Program-made: the position numbers and the translations under genes
Part shown: positions 46,119-56,000 of the stretch, piece after piece
Layout of the letters: every line of letters starts with the position of its first letter
Numbering within the stretch: the first letter of the stretch is position 1
The notes under the pieces: generated by a model
What the model saw: the letters and a program-made list of their open reading frames with translations, nothing else
The model's database searches: none
Told to the model about the DNA's origin: nothing
Origin: an uncultured beta proteobacterium
Lineage (GTDB): Bacteria; Pseudomonadota; Gammaproteobacteria; Burkholderiales; Burkholderiaceae_C
Direction of reading: 5' to 3'
DNA length: 64,000 nt
Assembly (NCBI GenBank): GCA_903822205.1
Contig: CAIJOK010000039.1
Location: 43,383-107,382, forward strand

Positions 46119-48806
46119 CTAACGGTCGCCATCTGACGCGGACATGGCCTGCATGATCGCCACGGTCGCCACGCTGACCTGGCACACTTGCCCCAAGAGG
46201 GCGATCACGGCATCCTGATGGTCGGCAAAACGGTAGTCATGAAACTTGTCGCGGACGGTAGGGTCTTTGGGGACAAAGTCGCGGTATGCATCCAATACCC
46301 ATTCCAGGGCAGACCGGCCTGCCAATTGGTATAACCAGGCCTGTGGCGGTACACCCGATAACGTCGTGACCGTATCGATCTCCATCCAGCCCTCAGAAAT
46401 ATGGGCTTTTAATCGGCACTTAAGGGGGGACGGTATGGGCTGGTCCGTGCGATGCAGCGGATAGGGCGCAAGGTGGCTGTATTCTGTATGCAGTGTGATC
46501 AATTGCTGGCCCCAGTCAGACCATGGCCTAAAGTCAGCATAAAACGGAATATGTGGAAACTCTGATTTTAGATTTTGAGCGTATTTTTGACGGTACGCAG
46601 GATGATGCAGGATGGCATACACATAATTAAAAATAGCCTGCTTTTCAATCGTTGGATTGTCATAGTGGACTCGAAATTTTTGCAGCGCCCAGTCCGTGAT
46701 ATTGTCGTGACGCGTGCCGCAGGCATCGTAAAAATACAAGGGCAAACATTCAGCCCCCGATGCAGCACCCACCAGATGACAATCTCCGAGTATCGTGGAT
46801 GCCAATACCATAAACGGCTTTTGCGAAGCTGGCTTTGTCAACCATATCGCCACATTGGATGCACCCGTTGGAAATAGGGTATCCGATGCACCTTTTTCAT
46901 CGACAAACAAGGGTGAACGATAAAGATATTTGGTCACAAATGGCCGGTAAATAGCTTGACAGACAAGGTCTGGATTAAATACTTCAGTTCGGCCAGCCAT
47001 CAAACGACGTTTCAAATTGCGTGACCATTTGATTTCAGGGGTATATTCACCCGAATGTATCTTATTTTTGATGTGGTTTTGCCTGGTATCTTCATACACT
47101 TTGATAAAATGCTGCATGGCACGCAAGACATCTGGGGCGCTTGCTCCATAAACCCATTCGTCGCGTCCTGAGTTGATCCCGGGTGAATGAACTTGGAACA
47201 CGCCATGGTCGGACCGTCCGTGGTCACAGGCCACCGGCATCCAAGCCGACAAGTCAGACCAGCCGTGTTTTATTGGGTTGATCCATTCACCTTGGGTATT
47301 GGGTGTGATGTGTGCCAATTCACCGTTCATCGACCATTTGCGCAAATGGCTTGAGGCCAACCATCTGAGCTTTTCAGGGCCGGTGATGCCCTTTGGGGCA
47401 GCGATGTAGCGGATAGTACAGCCCTGTGTTTTGGGATGGCGAACCAAAAAGACAATGGCCACCCCCGTCATAATGCCAAAGATATTGCCGCCTTGCTCGC
47501 CTTTGATGCCATCCATTTGACGCGCATTGCCCGCCAAGTCGATCACATAGATAGCCTGAAACTCGGTTGCCACGACACGTCTGAAACCATCGGCCTGCCG
47601 CGAATCGATCCATGAACGGTTGGTGATCAAGCCGATGATGCCTGCATCGCCGATGCGGTCAGAGGCCCAGCGAAAAAACCGGATATAAGGGTCGTACATC
47701 TTGGTTTTTTGGGCACGACTGGCCGCAATGTAGGTTTCCTTGATTCGCCGGTCGGTGATCACAGAAACTGCATTTTTATTGTCATCATTTTCATTTTTTT
47801 GATTGGCATTGTACGGAGGATTACCGATAATGACAGGTATCTTTTTGGTATTTTGCGACACAATGCGATCATGGTTTATATCAGTCCGTCCGTCCCGATG
47901 ATGATAATCAAAACCCCAGTTGTCCAGGGTATTTATAAAACATGCACCCTTGAAGTTTTTCCAGGTATCGGTGGCCTCATAAAACGATTGTTCAATATTC
48001 AGGCAGGCAATATAATAGGGCAATATGGCTATTTCATTGGCGTGGATTTCAGTGTCAAACTTTTTGATCAGGGCATGGCGGTCTCCGCGCATATAGTCGA
48101 TCAAATCGACAATAAAAGTGCCGGTTCCGGTGCAGGGGTCCAATATATCCACACCCTCGTCGGCCAGACGATGGTCAAAATGCTGCTGCATCAGCCAGTC
48201 ACATCCCTCAATGATAAATCGCACCACTTCATTGGGGGTATAGACCACGCCCAGTTTGTCGGCATCTTTGGGGTGATAGGCCGCATAAAAATCCTCATAG
48301 ACCTGCTTCAACAACCGTTGTTTATCTGCCGATGTGATGGTATGGGCGGCTGCATGGCGAATGGCGGCAAAATAAGGCTCCAGCCTGGACAACAAGTTGA
48401 CGCGGGCTTCTCCGTGCAAAAATATCAGCGCCAGCTCTGCCATGGCATGTGCCAGATGATTTTCACGGTGAAAGAGGGACGATGGAAAGATTGCCAAGAA
48501 AGTCTGCTCGGTCAGAAGATGCTGGATCAGCATGTCATCAATATGCCGATACGTGATTTGCGGCCCTATGGTGCGCTGGCATAATTCCAAAAATCTGTGG
48601 GCCTTGACAGAAAACTCTGCATGGTTTTGATAGGCATTTGCCAACCTCCGGGTTAATGCAGCGGTTACCCCGGGTAGCTCTGTTAAAAACTTCTGTTGGG
48701 CTTCCTGATAGTCAGAAAGCTCAGACGACACCGTGCCCGCATGATCTGAACCGGTGACGCGATGCCAGTCATCCATAGGACGGCGATAGTTTTTTATATT
48801 ATCCAT
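46119..48806 (-). CDS. Type ISP-like restriction-modification protein, methylase and specificity part only
   Basis: 895 residues. A helical coupler region (1-190) leads to a gamma-class N6-adenine methylase: motif [16 protein letters not shown] (221-235) and catalytic NPPY (329-332), preceded by [12 protein letters not shown]. The C-terminal 400 residues resemble the target-recognition domain of type ISP enzymes ([46 protein letters not shown]). Full type ISP enzymes are about 1,600 residues, with an Mrr-like nuclease and a helicase in front; both are missing and the 329-bp region upstream has no coding trace. It can therefore methylate at most. Ends 14 bp before miaA. Confidence 0.85.
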   Translation of the reverse strand: MDNIKNYRRPMDDWHRVTGSDHAGTVSSELSDYQEAQQKFLTELPGVTAALTRRLANAYQNHAEFSVKAHRFLELCQRTIGPQITYRHIDDMLIQHLLTEQTFLAIFPSSLFHRENHLAHAMAELALIFLHGEARVNLLSRLEPYFAAIRHAAAHTITSADKQRLLKQVYEDFYAAYHPKDADKLGVVYTPNEVVRFIIEGCDWLMQQHFDHRLADEGVDILDPCTGTGTFIVDLIDYMRGDRHALIKKFDTEIHANEIAILPYYIACLNIEQSFYEATDTWKNFKGACFINTLDNWGFDYHHRDGRTDINHDRIVSQNTKKIPVIIGNPPYNANQKNENDDNKNAVSVITDRRIKETYIAASRAQKTKMYDPYIRFFRWASDRIGDAGIIGLITNRSWIDSRQADGFRRVVATEFQAIYVIDLAGNARQMDGIKGEQGGNIFGIMTGVAIVFLVRHPKTQGCTIRYIAAPKGITGPEKLRWLASSHLRKWSMNGELAHITPNTQGEWINPIKHGWSDLSAWMPVACDHGRSDHGVFQVHSPGINSGRDEWVYGASAPDVLRAMQHFIKVYEDTRQNHIKNKIHSGEYTPEIKWSRNLKRRLMAGRTEVFNPDLVCQAIYRPFVTKYLYRSPLFVDEKGASDTLFPTGASNVAIWLTKPASQKPFMVLASTILGDCHLVGAASGAECLPLYFYDACGTRHDNITDWALQKFRVHYDNPTIEKQAIFNYVYAILHHPAYRQKYAQNLKSEFPHIPFYADFRPWSDWGQQLITLHTEYSHLAPYPLHRTDQPIPSPLKCRLKAHISEGWMEIDTVTTLSGVPPQAWLYQLAGRSALEWVLDAYRDFVPKDPTVRDKFHDYRFADHQDAVIALLGQVCQVSVATVAIMQAMSASDGDR

Positions 48807-48832
48807 CAGGCCATCAATTAAGTCTATAATAA

Positions 48833-48893
48833 GTTAAATACTTGATAAATCATAAAACAGTAGCAGCCAATGCAATCCAAACGGGCGTTGGCG
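48833..48893 (-). repeat. Dispersed intergenic element, copy E
   Basis: Minus-strand core TTGCATTGGCTGCT (48862-48875), preceded by GCCCGTTTGG and followed by a tail ending TTTAACTTATTATAG just upstream of the methylase ATG at 48806. Closest to copies A and D. Confidence 0.6.
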
Positions 48894-49050
48894 TTGAAAT
48901 TGTCAATAAAATGACGTATTTAATTTATTGTAATTTATTGTTCGGTATGGTTGTTGAAGGTGTTAAAGCACCAAAGACTGCGTCACCCCTTGGTGAGTGT
49001 TGGTGAGGTGTCCACATTGTCGAGTAAGCGTTTCCATGGCTCCGTGTGAA

Positions 49051-49100
49051 AATCCGCTTGTATCCACGGGTATCCGCTTGGATCTGCTTGGATACGCTTA
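49051..49100 (+). repeat. Degenerate 10-bp repeat upstream of the ETF-QO gene
   Basis: Five 10-bp units around the form TATCCGCTTG (AATCCGCTTG, TATCCACGGG, TATCCGCTTG, GATCTGCTTG, GATACGCTTA), ending 35 bp before the ATG. Confidence 0.65.
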
Positions 49101-49135
49101 TTGCGTTACGCTTCAACACGATCAAATGAGTCTTT

Positions 49136-50824
49136 ATGTTGTCCCAACCATCCCCCTCCGACCTACACGCCAGCCGAGAATCCATGAACTTTGACGTGGT
49201 CATTGTGGGCGCAGGCCCTGCCGGACTGTCTGCCGCCATTCGCCTCAAACAGTTGGCCCTGGCAGCAGGCCGCGATCTGTCCGTGGTGGTGATCGAAAAA
49301 GCCGCATCACCTGGTGGCCATACCCTGTCAGGCGCAGTGTTTGACCCCTGCGCTTTGGATCAGTTACTGCCCGACTGGCGGGCGCTGAATGCCCCTTTGA
49401 CGCAGCCAGTGACCGAGGATGCGCTGGTTTTTTTCGGTGCATCAGGCGGATACCGCAGCCCTGTTTTGCCGCGCTGTAGCCAAAATCACGGCAATTTCAT
49501 CATCAGCTTGGGTGCCTTGACGCGCTGGCTGGCCGCACAGGCAGAGGGCCTGGGGGTTGAGTTATTTTGTGGCTTTGCCGCATCTGAGCTGCTCTATGAC
49601 CACCAGAATGCCGTCATCGGCGTGGCCACTGGCGATATGGGGGTGGGCCGAGACGGACAGCCGGGTCCAAATTATCAACGGGGCATGGCGTTGCTGGGCA
49701 AATACACCTTGCTGGCTGAGGGTTCACGCGGGCATCTGGGCCGGCAGGTGACCGCCAAATGGGGGCTGGATCAGGGCAGTGACCCCCAAAGCTACGGCCT
49801 TGGCATCAAGGAACTTTGGCAGATTGACCCCGCACGCCATCAGCCTGGCCTGGTGCTGCACACGGCGGGCTGGCCCCTGGACGATGCCACCTATGGCGGA
49901 TCATTTTTGTACCACGCGGCTGACAACCTTGTCGCCCTGGGGTTTGTGACTGGACTGAACTACCAAAACCCCTACCTTAGCCCGTTTGAAGAATTTCAAC
50001 GCTGGAAGACCCATCCCCATATTGGCTGGTATTTACAAAACACAAAGTCGCAGGTGACGGCCAAGCGCTTGGCCTATGGTGCCAGGTCGATCACGGCGGG
50101 GGGCCTGCTGTCGCTGCCAAAGTTGGTTTTTGCGGGCGGTGCGCTGCTGGGCTGCGATGCCGGGTTTTTGAATATCGCCCGCATCAAGGGCAGTCACACT
50201 GCCATGTTGTCGGGCATGATGGCTGCTCAGGCGGCCTTTGATGCCGTGGCACAGGGCCGCAGTCACGACGTGCTTGCCGACTATCCGGCAGCCTTTGAGA
50301 GCAGCCCGATGTTTGAAGAGCTTGACCGCGCCCGTAATTTCAAGGCGTGGTTCAAGTACGGCACCGCTGCGGCTAGCCTGATGAATGGCATTGAGCAGTG
50401 GGGCCTGCGCGGCCATGTCCCCTGGACAATTCACCGTCATCAGTCTGACCCTGCTTGCCTGTGGCCTGCTGCACAGTGTCAGCCCATTGACTATCCAAAG
50501 CCTGATGGCGTTCTGACGTTTGACCGCTCCAGCAGCGTCCATCTCAGCAACACCCACCACGCCGAAGATCAGCCCGTTCACCTGACGCTGAAAGACCCGC
50601 AAGTGCCGGTGGCGGTCAATCTGGCGCAGTTTGCAGGCCCCGAGGCCCGGTATTGCCCGGCTGGCGTGTATGAGTTTGTGAGGGACAGCCAAGGCACAGA
50701 CCGGTTACAAATCAACGCTGCCAACTGTTTGCACTGCAAAACCTGTGACATCAAAGACCCCACCCAAAACATCGTGTGGGTTTCGCCAGAGGGCGGTGGC
50801 GGCCCCAATTACACCGATATGTGA
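49136..50824 (+). CDS. Electron-transfer flavoprotein:ubiquinone oxidoreductase
   Basis: 562 residues, standard for ETF-QO. FAD-binding VVIVGAGPAGLSAAIRLKQLA, the ubiquinone-binding segment and the C-terminal 4Fe-4S site NAANCLHCKTCDIKDPTQNIVWVSPEGGGGP are intact. Peripheral inner-membrane enzyme passing electrons from ETF (fatty-acid and amino-acid dehydrogenases) to ubiquinone. The ATG at 49136 gives the extended N-terminus usual in Burkholderiales; the ATG at 49184 is an alternative. Followed 18 bp later by the HpnC-like gene. Confidence 0.95.
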   Translation: MLSQPSPSDLHASRESMNFDVVIVGAGPAGLSAAIRLKQLALAAGRDLSVVVIEKAASPGGHTLSGAVFDPCALDQLLPDWRALNAPLTQPVTEDALVFFGASGGYRSPVLPRCSQNHGNFIISLGALTRWLAAQAEGLGVELFCGFAASELLYDHQNAVIGVATGDMGVGRDGQPGPNYQRGMALLGKYTLLAEGSRGHLGRQVTAKWGLDQGSDPQSYGLGIKELWQIDPARHQPGLVLHTAGWPLDDATYGGSFLYHAADNLVALGFVTGLNYQNPYLSPFEEFQRWKTHPHIGWYLQNTKSQVTAKRLAYGARSITAGGLLSLPKLVFAGGALLGCDAGFLNIARIKGSHTAMLSGMMAAQAAFDAVAQGRSHDVLADYPAAFESSPMFEELDRARNFKAWFKYGTAAASLMNGIEQWGLRGHVPWTIHRHQSDPACLWPAAQCQPIDYPKPDGVLTFDRSSSVHLSNTHHAEDQPVHLTLKDPQVPVAVNLAQFAGPEARYCPAGVYEFVRDSQGTDRLQINAANCLHCKTCDIKDPTQNIVWVSPEGGGGPNYTDM

Positions 50825-50842
50825 TGATTGGGAGATGCCTTG

Positions 50843-51715
50843 ATGGTCACTGCTATGGGCAGCACATCCGCCCATCCTTCTGTTCAGCCCATCAGCCACT
50901 ACGAAAACTTTCCGGTGGCATCGGTGCTGTGCCCGCCTCGGCTGCGGCCTGCTGTTGCCGCAATCTACCACTTTGCCCGCACCGCTGACGACATTGCCGA
51001 CGAGGGTCAGGTAGGCGCTGCGGCCCGTCTGTCGGCCCTGCGGCGCTACCGATGGGACTTGCGAGCCGTGTACTGTGGTGACCATCACAGTGGCAGGTGG
51101 CCGCAGGTGTTTGGGCCGCTAGAGCAGGTTATCCATCGTTTTGAATTGCCGCAGGCCCTGTTGGAGGCCCTGCTGTCGGCCTTTATGCAGGATGTTGGCT
51201 ACACCCACCGGCACAAACGCTATGCCACGGACGACGCGCTATTGGACTATTGCCGCCGATCGGCCAACCCCATTGGCCGACTGCTCTTACACCTGTACGG
51301 CGTGACCGATGCGGTGTCGCAGGCGCAAAGCGACCAGATTTGCACGGCTTTGCAGCTCATTAATTTTTGGCAAGATGTGCAAGGTGACATTGCCCGGGGC
51401 CGATGGTATTTGACGCAGCAGGCCACGATGCAGTTTGCTGTGCAAGATGCTGATCTACAGCCTGACAGCCGCAGCCCTCGTGCTGCGGCGATGATCGCCC
51501 ACCACGTGGCCACAGCACGGGCCATGATGCAAGGCGGTGCGCCACTGGCGCACCGTGTGCCAGGTCGAGCGGGGTATGAACTGCGGCTGGTGGTGCAAGG
51601 CGGTCTGCGTATTTTGGACAAAATTGCAGCGCTGCAATACGCCACCTGGCAAACTCGCCCCCGTCTGGCGTGGTGGGACTGGCCGGTGTTGTTGTGGTGT
51701 GCTGCAAGGATGTGA
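50843..51715 (+). CDS. hpnC: Squalene/phytoene-synthase family protein, HpnC-like
   Basis: 290 residues from the ATG at 50843, which has GGGAGA 8 nt upstream. Trans-isoprenyl head-to-head synthase fold with both Asp motifs: first FARTADDIADEG and second NFWQDVQGDIARGRWYL. N-terminal HYENFPVASVLCPPRLRPAVAAIYHFAR is typical of HpnC, the hydroxysqualene synthase of hopanoid synthesis. Its usual partners hpnD and hpnE do not follow. Next to ETF-QO on the same strand, probably cotranscribed. Confidence 0.85.
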   Translation: MVTAMGSTSAHPSVQPISHYENFPVASVLCPPRLRPAVAAIYHFARTADDIADEGQVGAAARLSALRRYRWDLRAVYCGDHHSGRWPQVFGPLEQVIHRFELPQALLEALLSAFMQDVGYTHRHKRYATDDALLDYCRRSANPIGRLLLHLYGVTDAVSQAQSDQICTALQLINFWQDVQGDIARGRWYLTQQATMQFAVQDADLQPDSRSPRAAAMIAHHVATARAMMQGGAPLAHRVPGRAGYELRLVVQGGLRILDKIAALQYATWQTRPRLAWWDWPVLLWCAARM

Positions 51716-51820
51716 TGGCTGTTGAGGATGCGCCTTGTAGAAATGACGGGTTCCCAAGGGTTTCGGTAAGGATATTCAAACGCTGACCCTGACACTATTT
51801 TTGTATGAGAAGGATCAATC

Positions 51821-52915
51821 ATGACAAGCGCTCCAACTGAACGCTCTACCATTTTGGTGGTGGACGATACACCGGCTAATTTAAGCCTGATTTCCAATCT
51901 GCTCAAGGATAAATACCGTGTCAAATTAGCCAACAATGGTTTCAAGGCGCTTGAACTGGCCACCGCTGCGCCACCTAACTTGGTGCTGCTGGACATCATG
52001 ATGCCTGAGATGGATGGTTATGAAGTCTGTCGCCGCTTGAAAGCCAATGAAGCGACACGGTATGTGCCTGTTATTTTTCTCACTGCAAAAAATGAAACCG
52101 AAGACGAGGAATTGGGTTTTCTGGTCGGTGCTGTTGATTTCATTCACAAACCGATCAGTCCACCCATTGTGGCTGCCCGGGTTAAAACGCATCTTGAAAT
52201 CAAATCCTGGCATGATTTTTTAAAAAATCAGAACGACTGGTTACAACAACAAGTTGAAAAACGTTTGTCCGAAGTCAACCACCTGCAAGATGCCTTGATT
52301 TACGTGATGGTTTCTTTGGCTGAGTTTCGGGACGGAACGACTGGCAACCATATTCGCCGTACACAAGAATATGTGCGCCTTTTGGCGCAGAAGCTTGCTG
52401 AGTCACCGGGTCACAAAGACCTTTTGACCCCCAGTTATATCGAGCTGATCGGAAAATCAGCGCCGCTGCATGACATTGGCAAAATTGCCATTCCGGATCA
52501 TATTCTGCTCAAACCCGGTAAACATACGCCCGAAGAATTTGCCATCATGATGACCCATGCGCAACTGGGCCATGACATGCTAGAAAAAGCAAGCCAGCAC
52601 ATGGGCAACCATGGTGAATTCTTGACATTGGCCATGGAGGTCGCCGGCAGCCACCACGAAAGGTGGGATGGTATGGGTTACCCCAAGCGATTGATCGGAA
52701 AGAATATTCCCTTGTCGGCAAGGTTGATGGCGGTTGCCGATGTATTCGATGCCTTATTGGCCCGGCGACCCTACAAGGAACCGATGGGTATTGCAGAGAC
52801 CACTGCGATCATCCTAAAGGGGCGTGGCACACAATTTGACCCTGAGGTGATCGATGCCTTTGTTGCTATCCAAGGCGACTTGCAGAACGTTGCTGCGCAA
52901 TGGACTGATCACTGA
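51821..52915 (+). CDS. Two-component response regulator with HD-GYP output (c-di-GMP phosphodiesterase)
   Basis: 364 residues. Receiver with Asp58 (VLLDIMMPEMDG) and Lys in DFIHKPIS, a coiled linker (NQNDWLQQQVEKRL), then an HD-GYP domain: the HD pair His217-Asp218 in LHDIGKIAIPD, GHDML, SHHERWDGMGYP with the GYP motif (286-288) and ADVFDAL. All metal ligands look intact. Degrades c-di-GMP under control of phosphorylation. Convergent with the hybrid kinase operon and separated from it by a heptanucleotide array that contains its stop codon. Confidence 0.95.
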   Translation: MTSAPTERSTILVVDDTPANLSLISNLLKDKYRVKLANNGFKALELATAAPPNLVLLDIMMPEMDGYEVCRRLKANEATRYVPVIFLTAKNETEDEELGFLVGAVDFIHKPISPPIVAARVKTHLEIKSWHDFLKNQNDWLQQQVEKRLSEVNHLQDALIYVMVSLAEFRDGTTGNHIRRTQEYVRLLAQKLAESPGHKDLLTPSYIELIGKSAPLHDIGKIAIPDHILLKPGKHTPEEFAIMMTHAQLGHDMLEKASQHMGNHGEFLTLAMEVAGSHHERWDGMGYPKRLIGKNIPLSARLMAVADVFDALLARRPYKEPMGIAETTAIILKGRGTQFDPEVIDAFVAIQGDLQNVAAQWTDH

Positions 52916-52990
52916 TCACTAATCACTAATCACTAATCACTAATCACTAATCACTAATCACTAATCACTAATCACTGATCACTAATCACT
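52907..52990 (+). repeat. Heptanucleotide array, 12 copies, between convergent genes
   Basis: Units AATCACT (nine) and GATCACT (three). It starts inside the last codons of the HD-GYP gene, whose stop TGA is part of it, and ends 20 bp before the hybrid kinase stop. The longest array in the window. Confidence 0.95.
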
Positions 52991-53009
52991 GATTTCCAGG
53001 TTTTGATTT

Positions 53010-56000
53010 TCAGGACGGCCCTTCAGATGAGTCACGCAATTCAGCCAACAGCGCTTGCGCGGCATCAAATTCAAAATTTTTCAAAGCGACACCGATACGC
53101 TGCACCACTTGCGGTGACAAGACTTGCGTAAAGTCCTTGCGGTATTCGTCCCACAAATCGATGGCTTCAATGTCGCCCTCGCTTAACAATTGCCTAAACT
53201 GCTTCAAACAATCTGGTAGCTTGATGGGGCCAGTATTGGATGCTGGCGACTTTTCGGTCGATTCGGTTGAATCGGGTTCTTGGATAAAGTAGTGCTGCAA
53301 GGCTGAAATTAACGGTGTGATGGCCGATATTAAAGCTGGCAAGGCATCAAGGGCCGCCTGGGTCTGCTGTTCACGGCAAGCCGATTCAAGTAATCCGGCA
53401 GGTGGATGCACGTTATGGGCTCCCAGGGTAGCGGCCAGTCCTTTTAGAGAATGTGCCAGTCGTTCGGCCTCCTCCCATTTGCTCTCCGAAAAATACTGCG
53501 TAAAAGTAGGGCCGCACGCTGCATAATCCTTTGAAAACATGGTCAGCATCTGCAAATACAGTTTGTGTTTGTTGCCGGCCCTTCGCAGTCCCACGGCAGT
53601 ATCCAGCCCTGCAATGGTCGGTAACTGAAGGGCGCTAGGGTCAGCAGCGGCTGCAAAGCTGGTCACAGGGGTCACAGGGGTAACAGGGGTAACAGGGGTA
53701 ACAGGGGTAATGGGGGTAACAGGAACAACGGGAATATCAGGAGCCTCTGCGGACACATCTGATGCCGTGAAATAGCCTGCCAGAGTGGCATACAGATCAT
53801 CGGGTTCTATCGGCTTGCTGAGGTGACCGTTCATGCCCAGTGCCTGACAGCGTTCCCGTTCCTCGACCATCGCATGAGCCGTCATGGCGACCAGCGGCAA
53901 TGCGTAGTAGCGCGGGTCTGAGCGCAACCTGCGGGTGGCTTCGTAGCCATCCATCACGGGCATTTGCAAATCCATCAAAACCAGGTGGTAATGATCTGGT
54001 TGCACCTTGGCCAATTCAGCAAGTGCCTCTTGACCGTGGTTGGCAAGCTTGACCTTGATGCCACGACTTTCCATTAACTCGACCGCCAGTTGCTGGTTGA
54101 TCAGGTTGTCTTCAACCAACAAAACACGCATACCGTTCAAATTAGCGTCAGCCTTACTTTCATGGCGAGCGTTGCTTTCTTCACTGGTATTTCCAGTCAG
54201 AGTATTCAGTAAGCTGCGCAGCGTTTCAGGTAATACGGGCTTGGGCAAAAAATGCTGGGCACCCAGTTGGTGCGCTAAATCGTGCATCTCTTCTGAATCG
54301 TAAGCGGACACGACCACCGATAACAAAGATTGCGCCATACCGCTATCTTGCAGTGCTCTCAGCACGGCACCGCCGTCCATCTCGGGCATCACCCAGTCGA
54401 TCAACAACAAGTCGTAGGGCTGACCCAGGTCGCAGGCTTGTTTGACCATGGCCATGGCATCTTTGCCACTGGCAGCACAATCGATCCCCTGTGCGTGCGC
54501 CACGCCAACCCCCATCACATGGAGCAAATCGCAAAGCACCAGAAGAGCCTCGGGTTGGTCATCGACCGCCAGCACACGAAGGACATCCACCCCTGGCAGC
54601 ACAGCCACTGCAAGTGGCATCGGCTTGGCGATTGGAAAATGTGCAGTAAAGATAAAACTTGACCCTGCGCCTGGTGAGCTTTCAACCCAAATGCGGCCAC
54701 CCATCATTTCGACCAGTCTTTTTGAAATGGTCAGTCCCAGCCCTGTGCCGCCATATTTACGGGTGGTTGATCCATCTGCTTGGGTAAATTCCTGAAACAA
54801 TTTACCGACTTGCTCATCCGACATACCGATCCCGGTATCACGCAATGTAAATCTCAGATTCACATCATCATCGCTGCGGGCATCAACGCTAACGGTCAGC
54901 TTGACATAACCTTGATGCGTAAATTTGACCGAATTGGACAGCAAGTTAATAAGAATCTGACCCAAACGAATCGGATCTCCGATCAATGCACCGTTCTCGC
55001 CCAGCAGCAGAGAATCCGTCACACTGAACAACAATTCAATTTCATTTTCATGCGCTCTCTGGCGCAACAGCGACAGTGCATGGCTGGTCACATCTTCGAG
55101 AATAAAACGGGTTTGTTCCAGCTCCAGTTTGCCTGCTTCCACTTTAGAAAAGTCCAGAATGTCGTTGATGATGGCAAGAAGAGACTTGGCAGCATCGTGT
55201 ACTTTGTCGATGTAGTCTCTTTGACGTGGAGTCAGATCAGTTTTTAAAGCCAAATAGGCCATGCCTATCACGGCATTCATCGGCGTGCGAATTTCGTGGC
55301 TCATGTTGGCAAGAAACATGGACTTTGCACGGGTGGCATCCTCTGCCTTTCGGTTGGCAGCTTCCAAATCAGCTTGGGTTTGTTGCTTGATTCTGATGTC
55401 TTGTTCTATGGACTGGGCCATGCTGTCAAAGGTTACCCCGAGTGCTATCAATTCATCGACACAACAAGGGTTAACACCGGTACGGGTTGAATAATCTCCA
55501 AAAGCCAGGCGTTCCGCAGCTTTGGATAGAACATCGATCGGTTGTAAAACCCGGCGACGTATTCCCAGCAACGCAGCCATCACCATCACGATGGTCCAGA
55601 TCACACTGGCCAGTGTCAACAATATCCATCTTTGCAATTCGTTGGCCGCCACCGTCACGGATGCGTTGGTACGTTCATCCACCAGGGTGGTCAGCGCTGC
55701 CACAGACCTGGCAAGATTAGATTTAAGCTGGTTGTATTCCTGGCTGTTGACCAACTTGCCTGCAAAATCAAGCTGGGGTTTGCCATCCGAGACAAAATCC
55801 CGGGTTTGTGGATCGTAAAGCCCCTGGGTGGCCGCAAAAGCAATCTGCTCAATTTGTTTCATGGCCTCGGTTGTGGCATAGACCCTGTCCAGGGCATCAA
55901 ATTCACTCTTGCTAAATTTAAGCGACTTCATGCGATCTGCAAAGGAACGTTTTTCGCCATTCGCCGGATACTTGGGTTGAATCTCGCCTGCGATCACCAT

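Larger units (their letters stand above)
48807..49135. other. 329-bp spacer with a dispersed element and a 10-bp-period repeat
   Basis: No gene supported. Contains copy E of the dispersed element (about 48833-48893) and a degenerate 10-bp repeat at 49051-49100. The stretch between is AT-rich up to about 48945 and otherwise plain. Confidence 0.6.
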
